A stretch of 5,057 nucleotides of DNA from JBBDRV01 sp040905285. Lineage in GTDB: Bacteria > Bacteroidota > Rhodothermia > Balneolales > Balneolaceae. Shown here one piece after another: positions 1 to 5,057 of the stretch. A program made the position numbers and the translations under genes. The notes under the pieces were generated by a model that was given only the letters and a program-made list of their open reading frames with translations, did no database searches and had not been told where the DNA came from. Where the stretch lies: the NCBI GenBank assembly GCA_040905285.1, contig JBBDRV010000159.1, positions 1 through 5,057 of the forward strand, read 5' to 3'. The stretch's first letter is position 1. Each line of letters begins with the position of its first letter.

Positions 1-141
1 CCCGCTTTCTCGTTCCGTAACACCGCTACGAATCTCAAAAGTCGTGTTCCACTGTGCCAAAATCTCATCCTGCTCGCTTTCTGTTCCCAAGTCCGACAGA
101 CTGCAAGGGATAAAAATAGTCTTTATCCGGCTGATTATCAA
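1..141 (-). pseudogene. Possible isoleucyl-tRNA synthetase anticodon-domain fragment, incomplete at left edge
   Basis: This 47-codon minus-strand frame is open from a TTG at 139-141 to the window edge, with an in-frame TAA just upstream. Seen in the translation: K-T-I-F at residues 7-10, an acidic stretch (19-26), then W31-N32, R38 and V41. As I remember it, the W(N/D)-x5-R-x2-V spacing, about 21 residues after an S-(V/I)-F motif, matches the start of the helical anticodon-binding domain of class I IleRS, for example E. coli and B. subtilis. A real IleRS is about 900-1000 residues, and the upstream DNA is gmk, so the catalytic part cannot be here. If the match is real, this is a truncated remnant. 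No ATG start or ribosome binding site is visible in this frame. Alternatives: the beginning of an unrelated gene with a TTG start, or chance; another minus frame has an ATG near position 74, and a plus frame is also open from 1 to about 249. The assignment is tentative. Confidence 0.3.
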
Positions 142-149
142 TGGATTTG

Positions 150-196
150 TTTACACTGCGGACAGGTTGCACTGCGGGTATTTACACTGCGGACAG
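150..196. repeat. Three-copy tandem repeat of about 15-16 bp downstream of gmk
   Basis: The 16-mer TTTACACTGCGGACAG occurs exactly at 150-165 and 181-196. Between them, 167-180 is a diverged, slightly shorter copy (TTGCACTGCGGGTA). The period is therefore about 15.5 bases. The array ends five bases from the gmk stop codon. The decamer GACAGACTGC, which overlaps the end of the last copy (192-201), also occurs at 95-104. There is no dyad symmetry or T-run to make it a terminator. It may mark slippage or a recombination junction in the spacer downstream of gmk. Confidence 0.75.
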
Positions 197-200
197 ACTG

Positions 201-782
201 CTATGTCTCCTGTATAAACTCCTCTACAGTCTCTTTTATCTGCCGGTAGGCCGTTTCCAGGTCGTCATTCACTACGAGCCGGTCGAATTCCCCCGCAAAA
301 GCGAGCTCTTCCTCGGCCCGTTTGAGGCGGGTTTTCAGCATGGGCACGGATTCGGCCCCCCTGCCTTTCAGACGCTCTGCCAGTACGGCCATGGAAGGCG
401 GCTTCAGAAATATGGCCAGCGCTTCTTCACCATACATTTTTTTGATATTTGATGCACCCAGTACTTCTATATCCAGTAATACGTTAAATCCACGTCTGCG
501 CAGGTCCTCAACGGCAGAACGGAGGGTGCCATACCGGTTTCCGTTGTAGAATTCCTCCCACTCGAGAAATTCACCCGAGTCAATTTTATCCTGAAAATCC
601 CTGTGGCTGAGAAAATAGTAGTCAACCCCGTGCTTTTCCCCTTCACGGGCAGGCCTGGTTGTGGCGGAAATGGAAAAACGCAGTTTCCCGAAATCGCGCA
701 GCAGCAGACGTGCCATTGTCGTTTTGCCGGAACCGCTCGGTGCTACCAGAATGACAATTTTCCCCGGGTCTGGATTACTCAA
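201..782 (-). CDS. gmk: Guanylate kinase
   Basis: Guanylate kinase phosphorylates GMP to GDP with ATP in the cytoplasm, an essential step in GTP/dGTP supply. From the TTG at 780-782 the product is 193 residues, within the usual 190-210. The P-loop APSGSGKTT lies at about 14-22. The GMP-binding region follows: SISATTRPAREGE (37-49), VDYYFLS (53-59) and EWEEFYNGNRYGT (74-86). VLLDIEVLGASNIKK (101-115) matches the conserved strand-helix of the core, and the LID and C-terminal helix complete the fold. No in-frame ATG exists before the P-loop, so the start must be non-canonical. The TTG at 782 overlaps the yicC stop (TTGAGTAA) and has a weak AGG nine bases upstream. The frame stays open to another TTG at 833, giving 210 residues, but the extra 17 residues look unlike the family and no binding site precedes that start. 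Overlap with yicC implies one operon and coupled translation. Function is confident; the exact start is less so. Confidence 0.95.
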   Translation of the reverse strand: MSNPDPGKIVILVAPSGSGKTTMARLLLRDFGKLRFSISATTRPAREGEKHGVDYYFLSHRDFQDKIDSGEFLEWEEFYNGNRYGTLRSAVEDLRRRGFNVLLDIEVLGASNIKKMYGEEALAIFLKPPSMAVLAERLKGRGAESVPMLKTRLKRAEEELAFAGEFDRLVVNDDLETAYRQIKETVEEFIQET

Positions 783-1656
783 TATTCTGTACCTGTTCGC
801 GTATCTGTTCGAGTTTTTCTTTTGCAAATACAATCAGGTGGGAGATGCCCGATTCATTTGCCTTGGACCCTATTGTGTTCAGCTCCCTGTTGATCTCCTG
901 GCAGAGAAAATTGAGACGCCGGCCAACGGAGTCGCTGCTGCCAAGGGCTTCATAGAAAAATTTGAGATGAGACTGCAGCCGTATCACCTCTTCCTGGATA
1001 TCCATTTTGTCTACCAGGATAGCCACTTCCTGCTCGAGCCGGGCTGCATCCACAGAATCGTCCTGTAACAATGCGGACAGACGCTGTTTGAGGCGCTTCA
1101 TTGCTTCCGGGGCCCGGTCTTCAGACAGCCGGATGATGTGGTCGAGCTGTTCGTCTATGCCATCGATCTGGTTTTTCAGCTCATTTTTGAGCTGGCCTCC
1201 CTCTTTCCGGCGCATTTTAACGACCATTTCAAGTGCCTGGATACCCGCTGTTTCAGTCAGTGACCAGATTGTTTGAACAGTCTTTTCATCCTCCGGTTTT
1301 TTTACAAAAATGTCATCAAATTTCAGAAGGTCGCTCAACTCAACCGGTTCCGGGATCCCGGACACGAATTTTATATGCTCCAGGAGCTTGCTGTAACTTT
1401 TCACCATTTCCGGATTGAACGTAATGTCGGGCTCACTGATATCCGCTTTGTCAACATTGACGCTGATATTCACTTTTCCCCGATTGATTTTTTTTTGAAC
1501 CAGTTCTTTCAGATCCGGCTCCCTGTCAATCAGCGTATGAGGTATGCGGGTGGATATATCAAGATACCGGCTGTTCAGGGTTTTTATCTCGACGGTAACC
1601 TGGATACCGTTTTCTGCAGCCGCCCCACGCCCAAAACCTGTCATTGATGTTATCAT
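775..1656 (-). CDS. yicC: YicC/YloC family endoribonuclease
   Basis: The 293-residue product has the length and landmarks of the YicC/YloC family. The N-terminal domain begins ITSMTGFGRG and contains EIKTLNSRYLD (23-33). A central region with R150-KEGG (150-154) precedes long helices. The C-terminal DUF1732 part holds EQEVAILVDKMDIQEEVIRL (208-227), GRRLNFLCQEINRELNTIGSK (245-265) and a final helix. The E. coli and B. subtilis relatives are described as oligomeric, metal-dependent endoribonucleases acting in RNA turnover. The ATG at 1654-1656 is chosen because family members carry a few residues before SMTGFGR; a second ATG at 1642-1644 is possible. Neither has a clear Shine-Dalgarno (an AGGA lies about 17 bases upstream of the first). 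The stop overlaps the gmk start by eight bases; yicC-gmk is a common pairing in bacteria. The 139-base gap to glmM may hold a separate promoter, but I cannot identify one. Confidence 0.93.
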   Translation of the reverse strand: MITSMTGFGRGAAAENGIQVTVEIKTLNSRYLDISTRIPHTLIDREPDLKELVQKKINRGKVNISVNVDKADISEPDITFNPEMVKSYSKLLEHIKFVSGIPEPVELSDLLKFDDIFVKKPEDEKTVQTIWSLTETAGIQALEMVVKMRRKEGGQLKNELKNQIDGIDEQLDHIIRLSEDRAPEAMKRLKQRLSALLQDDSVDAARLEQEVAILVDKMDIQEEVIRLQSHLKFFYEALGSSDSVGRRLNFLCQEINRELNTIGSKANESGISHLIVFAKEKLEQIREQVQNIE

Positions 1657-1795
1657 ATCGCGTATCGCTTGGTTCCTGAATGGTGATTGAAAAGGCAGGG
1701 GAGTCGAGTTTCATGATAATCTGCCCGATAAACGCTTGAAGGTTGGATTTTTAATTATTGAATTCAAGTGGCAATATGCCGATGCCGGACAACAC

Positions 1796-3145
1796 CTATT
1801 GACGGATTTCGCCTGTCAGCCGTTCCGCCAGTTTTTCGGCTTCCTCTTCTGTTTTCGCCTCCGCGTACACCCGGACGATCGGCTCCGTATTGGATTTCCG
1901 AAAGTGGACCCAGCCTTCTTCGAAATCGATTTTGACACCATCGGTGGTATCGGGTTTTTTGTCAGCAAAAGCAATCCTGAGCTTTTCAAGCACTTCTTCC
2001 GCTTCCATACCCAGATCCGCAAGAGCGATTTTCTTCTTGATGATCCGGTAGTCCGGCAGTGATGAGCGATAGGCGGAAGCTGTCGTCTTCCGTTCGGCCA
2101 GCATCTGCAGGATCATGGCAGTGCCTGCGAGGGCATCTCTTCCGTAATGCAGATCCGGATTGATGACTCCGCCGTTTCCTTCCCCGCCGATGACGGCATT
2201 TACCTGCTGCATTTTCCGGACAACGTTGATTTCGCCGACCGCTGACCTGTGACAGGTCCGGCCGTGTTTTTCGGTAATATCGTCAGCTGCCCTGGAAGAG
2301 GAGAGGTTGGTGGCGGTCGGCCCCGGACTTCTGGACAGCATAAAGTCGAATGCAGCAACCTGGGTATATTCTTCGCCAAAAAGCCGGCCCTTTTCATCAA
2401 CGAGGGCCAGCCGGTCGGCGTCCGGATCGGTAACGATTCCCAGGTCGCACGGGTTCTGACCGATAAAGCGGCAGATTTCTCCGAGGTGTTCAGGCAGCGG
2501 TTCCGGATTGTGGGGGAATTTCCCCGTCGGATTGCAGTGGAGCTTGTGAACACGGACACCCAGTTCGTCCAGCAGAAGCGGCAGTGCAAGAGATCCTGCA
2601 CCGTTGACCGCATCGACGGCAACCGTCAGCCCCGCATCCGCGATCACCTTCCTGTCGATGTAGGGAAGGTCAAGAATGGCCTGTATATGATCGGGAATGG
2701 CTTCGTCATCAAAGGAGATACGGCCGATACGGTCGAACGGTTTATATGCAAATGACTCCCGGCCGGCAATGTCAAGAACCTGTTTCCCCTGCCGGGGATC
2801 CAGGAATTCGCTTTTGCCGTTCAGCAGCTTCAGGGCATTCCACTGTTCGGGATTGTGGCTGGCAGTCAGCACGATCCCACCCTGTGCCTTGTGCCGGAGG
2901 ATGGACATGGCCACCGTCGGTGTGGGTACGATTCCGGTTTTAATGACGTCACAACCTGTGCTTTGGAGGGTGGCGGCCACAATGTCTTCGCAAATTTGCC
3001 CGGTAACCCGGGAATCCCGTCCCAAAATGACGGTTCCCCCCTTTAGCCACGTCCCGTATGCGGCAGTGAAAGAGACCAGGTTGCCGGGTGTCAGATGAGT
3101 GCCGAAAATACCCCGGATGCCCGAGACGGATGTGATTAAAGACAT
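1796..3145 (-). CDS. glmM: Phosphoglucosamine mutase, archaeal-type GlmM subgroup of the alpha-D-phosphohexomutase family
   Basis: This is a cytoplasmic alpha-D-phosphohexomutase, most likely interconverting glucosamine-6-phosphate and glucosamine-1-phosphate for UDP-GlcNAc synthesis. From the ATG at 3143-3145 it is 449 residues, typical of the family. Seen: N-terminal SVSGIRGIFG (6-15); catalytic phosphoserine loop TASHNPEQWNALK with Ser96; Mg-binding loop DPDADR with Asp240, 242 and 244; sugar-binding loop GEGNGG (321-326); and C-terminal phosphate-binding loop RKSNTEPIVRVY (416-427). The GEGNGG and SNTEP variants, rather than GEMSGH and SGTEP of E. coli-type GlmM, point to the 'archaeal GlmM' subgroup, which is also found in Bacteroidota-like bacteria. 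Phosphomannomutase or phosphoglucomutase activity cannot be excluded from sequence. The frame stays open upstream to a TTG at 3310, but those 55 residues are not family-like and fall within the palindrome, so the ATG is preferred. There is no Shine-Dalgarno. The gene is separated from its upstream neighbour by 272 structured bases. Confidence 0.92.
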   Translation of the reverse strand: MSLITSVSGIRGIFGTHLTPGNLVSFTAAYGTWLKGGTVILGRDSRVTGQICEDIVAATLQSTGCDVIKTGIVPTPTVAMSILRHKAQGGIVLTASHNPEQWNALKLLNGKSEFLDPRQGKQVLDIAGRESFAYKPFDRIGRISFDDEAIPDHIQAILDLPYIDRKVIADAGLTVAVDAVNGAGSLALPLLLDELGVRVHKLHCNPTGKFPHNPEPLPEHLGEICRFIGQNPCDLGIVTDPDADRLALVDEKGRLFGEEYTQVAAFDFMLSRSPGPTATNLSSSRAADDITEKHGRTCHRSAVGEINVVRKMQQVNAVIGGEGNGGVINPDLHYGRDALAGTAMILQMLAERKTTASAYRSSLPDYRIIKKKIALADLGMEAEEVLEKLRIAFADKKPDTTDGVKIDFEEGWVHFRKSNTEPIVRVYAEAKTEEEAEKLAERLTGEIRQ

Positions 3146-3175
3146 AGCAAGCAAGTTTTGTACATGAATGAATAA

Positions 3176-3319
3176 AGGGAGCTTTTGTAAAACCGTTCTT
3201 TTGCACCGGTTCTTCGTTATCACAGATTTCAAATCCTCACATATACGTAATATGCTGCGGTTTAAAATCTGCTCTGGCCTCGATCCGGTGCAAAATTCCA
3301 GGTTTTGCAAAGGCTCCTT
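3176..3319. repeat. 144-bp nested imperfect palindrome upstream of glmM
   Basis: Several inverted arms share one centre near 3247. The outer stem pairs 3176-3194 with 3301-3319 (19 pairs, 16 Watson-Crick; the other three are G-U in a plus-strand RNA). The middle stem pairs 3199-3209 (TTTTGCACCGG) with 3285-3295 (CCGGTGCAAAA), 11 perfect. The inner stem pairs 3223-3233 with 3261-3271 (10 of 11). The apical stem is CATAT (3240-3244) with ATATG (3250-3254) around ACGTA. The two internal loops flanking the inner stem are symmetric (13/13 and 6/6 bases). The tetranucleotide TAAA flanks both ends (3173-3176 and 3319-3322), which would fit a target duplication but is short and AT-rich. It lies 30 bases before the glmM start, so a glmM transcript starting upstream would carry it as a leader hairpin. 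It could be a MITE-like element, a regulatory RNA structure or a boundary terminator; there is no clear T-run. Confidence 0.8.
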
Positions 3320-3349
3320 AAAGCTAAGATAGCCTGTGAGTCGATAAAG

Positions 3350-3382
3350 TTTTAGTGCAAATTATGACTTTTAGTGCAAATT
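3350..3382. repeat. Pair of 14-bp direct repeats between the adenosyltransferase gene and the palindrome
   Basis: TTTTAGTGCAAATT occurs exactly at 3350-3363 and 3369-3382, a 19-base period (close to two helical turns). The core GTGCAAA also occurs in the middle arms of the neighbouring palindrome: inverted at 3200-3206 and direct at 3288-3294. In the transcribed minus orientation it reads AATTTGCACTAAAA. Two same-face sites upstream of glmM would suit a DNA-binding protein, but no regulator is known to me for this motif, and it could equally be a local duplication. Confidence 0.65.
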
Positions 3383-3417
3383 TTGAAAGGTGTTCAGCTG
3401 GTGTTGAACGGCTGTGA

Positions 3418-3972
3418 TCAACGGGCTTTCCACGGTGTTTCGTTCTGGTTCGCCTGAAGATTCTCAAACCGGGCCAGTACAAAAAGAAGATCGGACAGCC
3501 GGTTGAGATAGACGATCGATTCGTCGCTGATCCGGTCGCTGTCCTGATCACTGCCCGAACAGGCGACGGCCGCCCGTTCCGCCCGCCGGCATACGGTTCT
3601 CGCCAGATGCAGTGTCGAACCGCAGCTGCTGCCGCCGGGAAGAATGAAATTATTTAAGTCCGGAAGCCCTTCCTCCAGTTCGTCGATGGTGGATTCCAGC
3701 ATGTCTGTTCCGGCCGGTCCGATACGGTCGATGCGGGTTTTGGCCGACAGGGGAGTGGCCAGATCCGCCCCGAGCACAAAAAGCTGATGCTGAAGGTCAT
3801 GAAGGATTTGCTCAACCTGTCTGGAGGGGGACTGCGACAGGGCTACGCCAAGGATGGAATTGAGCTCGTCGACCGTGCCGTAAGCTTCTATCCGGGGGGA
3901 ATTTTTTTTTACCCGCCGGCCGCCGAAGAGAGAGGTCTCGCCGGTGTCGCCTTTTTTAGTATATATTTTCAT
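3418..3972 (-). CDS. pduO: PduO-type cob(I)alamin adenosyltransferase
   Basis: This enzyme transfers the 5'-deoxyadenosyl group of ATP to cob(I)alamin (or cob(I)yrinic acid a,c-diamide), making coenzyme B12; the family is trimeric and cytoplasmic. The 184-residue product has the N-terminal ATP-binding motif KIYTKKGDTGETSLFGG (2-18), EAYGTVDELNS (29-39) with Asp35, LGADLATP (67-74), FILPGGS (109-115), HLARTVCRRAERA (122-134) with Arg125/Arg129, and YLNRLSDLLFVLAR (155-168) with Asn157. The Asp35 and helix arginines are the salt-bridge and ATP-contacting positions of PduO/MMAB enzymes. The C-terminus, ETPWKAR, is also typical. It is full length and unrelated to the CobA/CobO fold. The ATG at 3970-3972 is preceded by a GGGA four bases upstream, a poor Shine-Dalgarno. 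No B12 riboswitch is evident upstream. Its neighbours are not cobalamin genes, so it may be a stand-alone salvage enzyme serving B12-dependent enzymes such as methylmalonyl-CoA mutase (inference). Confidence 0.93.
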   Translation of the reverse strand: MKIYTKKGDTGETSLFGGRRVKKNSPRIEAYGTVDELNSILGVALSQSPSRQVEQILHDLQHQLFVLGADLATPLSAKTRIDRIGPAGTDMLESTIDELEEGLPDLNNFILPGGSSCGSTLHLARTVCRRAERAAVACSGSDQDSDRISDESIVYLNRLSDLLFVLARFENLQANQNETPWKAR

Positions 3973-4191
3973 GTTTTCCCGTTGTTGATTATCTGTGATT
4001 TCCCTTATGGATACGCGGTGTTCCTGTGTCTGCTTTAAAAACCGTTTTCACATTACTGCGGGGTTGATTTCATCTTGCCTTTTACTTCAAAAGAAGCGAA
4101 TTTCCTGTGATTCGGGGGAACTGCAATCCGGCGGTTCTTTTAATAAACTGCAGATCGTCAAGAATCTCAATTCTTTAACTAAACTTTAAGC
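3973..4191. promoter_or_regulatory. Divergent spacer between the adenosyltransferase gene and sdhC
   Basis: These 219 bases must contain the starts of two divergent transcripts, because the genes on either side point away from each other. I see no convincing -35/-10 pair. A GATAAT on the minus strand (about 3987-3992) and TAATAA on the plus strand (about 4141-4146) are isolated -10-like hexamers without -35 partners. CTGTGATT occurs at 3993-4000 and 4105-4112. There is no open frame that looks coding, no B12-box-like element and no strong hairpin. The sdhC start is preceded by an A/T-rich stretch with no Shine-Dalgarno, as is common in Bacteroidota-like genomes. Confidence 0.5.
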
Positions 4192-4902
4192 ATGTCATCA
4201 CTTACTGAAGCTGTGAGGTCACAGGTAGGACGTAAAGTATTGACCGGGATTACCGGTATCCTGCTGGTCTTTTTCATCATTTTCCACCTGGCCGGCAACC
4301 TGGCTATTTTCGGAGAGGCAGACGAAATGAACAGGTATTCCATGTTTTTGCATGATTTTGGCGGACTGCTGTGGATAGCCCGGTTGGGCCTGCTGCTTGC
4401 CCTGATCCTTCATGCCTGGATCGGACTGTCTATCTGGTGGAGGCGTCGAAAGGCCCGGCCGGAGAAGTACGATGTATACAGCTCCCGCGGCGGGCCCAGC
4501 AAGCAGGGCCTCAGTTCAAGAAGCATGGCTTTTACCGGGGTGGTTCTTCTGGTATTCCTGGTTATCCATATCAATACATTTGCACTGGGCGAAACGGAAA
4601 CCGTTTTAATCGGCGGACAGGAGACGGGGGATCTGAAAACTCTTGTAATCGATACGTTTCAGAAACCGTTGTATGCCTTTGGCTATGCCGTGGTCATGAT
4701 CCTTCTCGGGGCACACCTGGGCCATGGCGTATGGAGTTCGTTTGTCTCGCTGTCCATGAGAAGTAAAAGAATATCATCCGCCGTCTATACCATGGGCGTC
4801 GTCATGGCAGCGGTACTTGCCGTGGGTTTTCTGTTTATTCCCCTTTATATCTATTTCACCGGTGGCTGCGGAGACATGATCAGCGGATATGACTGCATGT
4901 AG
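4192..4902 (+). CDS. sdhC: Succinate dehydrogenase cytochrome b subunit, di-haem b558 family
   Basis: This is the membrane anchor of complex II; it binds two haems b and the quinone, passing electrons from succinate oxidation by SdhA/SdhB to the quinone pool (or the reverse in fumarate reductase). The 236-residue product has five hydrophobic segments at about 16-40, 57-82, 112-130, 159-182 and 197-222. His32 (FHLAGN), His74 (LHAWIGL), His126 (VIHIN) and His175 (AHLGHG; His178 is close) lie one in each of the first four helices. The His32-His74 spacing equals that of the axial ligands in B. subtilis SdhC. The N-terminus, SSLTEAVRSQVGRKVLTGITG, is typical, supporting the ATG at 4192. A single fused anchor of this type dispenses with SdhD, so sdhA and sdhB should follow on the plus strand outside the window. 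The C-terminus (CGDMISGYDCM) has two cysteines of unknown significance. Succinate dehydrogenase versus fumarate reductase cannot be settled here. Confidence 0.93.
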   Translation: MSSLTEAVRSQVGRKVLTGITGILLVFFIIFHLAGNLAIFGEADEMNRYSMFLHDFGGLLWIARLGLLLALILHAWIGLSIWWRRRKARPEKYDVYSSRGGPSKQGLSSRSMAFTGVVLLVFLVIHINTFALGETETVLIGGQETGDLKTLVIDTFQKPLYAFGYAVVMILLGAHLGHGVWSSFVSLSMRSKRISSAVYTMGVVMAAVLAVGFLFIPLYIYFTGGCGDMISGYDCM

Positions 4903-4906
4903 AAAC

Positions 4907-5057
4907 GGCGGGCAGGATGCAGAGATGGCGGGCAGATCCGTGCATGGCAGACAGATCAGACAGGCAGACAGACGGATCAGACAGACAGGCAGACAGATCA
5001 GACAGGCAGACAGGCAGACAGGCAGGCAGGCAGACAGGCAGGCAGGCAGGCAGACAG
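4907..5057. repeat. GCAG/ACAG tetranucleotide repeat after sdhC, reaching the right edge
   Basis: Immediately after the sdhC stop the sequence becomes a degenerate array that turns into nearly pure CAGG/CAGA tetramers towards the edge. At the left, GGCGGGCAG occurs twice with an 18-base offset (starting near 4909 and 4927). An identical 26-base unit occurs at 4946-4971 and 4988-5013, a 42-base period. From about 5001 onwards only GCAG and ACAG units remain. The stretch 4946-5057 contains only three Ts in 112 bases, each within an ATCAG variant unit. The sdhC reading frame is open beyond its TAG through the whole array, but nothing suggests read-through. No terminator hairpin or new start codon with a binding site is visible. 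The array is a plausible slippage hot spot. Confidence 0.85.

Noticed and set aside
1..249. Plus-strand open frame from the left edge to a TAG near 249
   Set aside because: It runs antisense into the well-supported gmk 3' end and has no recognisable protein features.
1559..1714. 51-codon minus-strand frame starting ATGAAACTC in the yicC upstream region and overlapping yicC
   Set aside because: Most of it lies out of frame within yicC, it has no recognisable family and no clear ribosome binding site; probably a shadow.
1758..1767. Perfect 10-bp palindrome TTGAATTCAA between yicC and glmM
   Set aside because: Short and AT-rich, expected by chance at this scale; no second copy nearby to suggest an operator.
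3146..3310. N-terminal extension of GlmM by 55 residues to a TTG at 3310
   Set aside because: The extension has no family-like sequence and lies largely within the palindrome; the ATG at 3145 gives the normal N-terminus.
3176..3319. Integron attC site or transposon end
   Set aside because: I do not see the GTTRRRY/RYYYAAC core boxes of attC at the ends, and there is no integrase, transposase or cassette gene in the window.
3392..3409. Hairpin GTTCA/TGAAC downstream of the adenosyltransferase gene as a terminator
   Set aside because: The stem is only five pairs with an eight-base loop, and no T-run follows in the minus orientation.
3973..4191. Cobalamin riboswitch upstream of the adenosyltransferase gene
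   Set aside because: No B12-box-like conserved segment or matching multi-stem architecture is visible, and the space on that side is short.
4903..5057. CRISPR array in the terminal repeat
   Set aside because: Units are 4 and 42 bases with no unique spacers separating conserved repeats; it is a microsatellite.

Overview
The window reads as an ordinary bacterial chromosomal segment of roughly balanced base composition. It carries five housekeeping or metabolic genes separated by unusually structured spacers. Three things suggest the FCB group (Bacteroidota, or the related Balneolota/Rhodothermota): start codons mostly lacking a clear Shine-Dalgarno sequence, a hexosephosphate mutase of the 'archaeal-type GlmM' subgroup with GEGNGG and RKSNTEP signatures, and a di-haem b558-type SdhC. 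This assignment rests on remembered family features, not on a search.

Layout, left to right. Positions 1-141 hold a minus-strand open frame running off the left edge; it may be a fragment of the isoleucyl-tRNA synthetase anticodon-binding domain. A three-copy tandem repeat (150-196) abuts the end of gmk. The minus strand then carries gmk (guanylate kinase) and yicC (endoribonuclease family), which overlap by 8 bases and are probably translationally coupled. Upstream of them, across a 139-base gap, lies a glmM-like phosphoglucosamine mutase. Its own upstream region (3146-3417) contains a long nested imperfect palindrome (about 3176-3319) and a pair of 14-base direct repeats (3350-3382). Next, still on the minus strand, is a PduO-type cob(I)alamin adenosyltransferase.

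Across a 219-base divergent spacer, the plus strand carries sdhC, the membrane cytochrome b subunit of succinate dehydrogenase; sdhA and sdhB would be expected next, beyond the window. The last ~150 bases after sdhC are a nearly T-free GCAG/ACAG tetranucleotide repeat running to the right edge.

Functionally, gmk and yicC concern nucleotide and RNA metabolism, glmM feeds cell-envelope amino sugar synthesis, the adenosyltransferase makes coenzyme B12, and sdhC anchors respiratory complex II. I found no CRISPR array, phage gene, transposase, tRNA or rRNA. The real novelty candidates are the non-coding elements: the palindrome upstream of glmM, the repeat after sdhC, and the possible ileS remnant after gmk. 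I see no evidence of a new multi-gene system.
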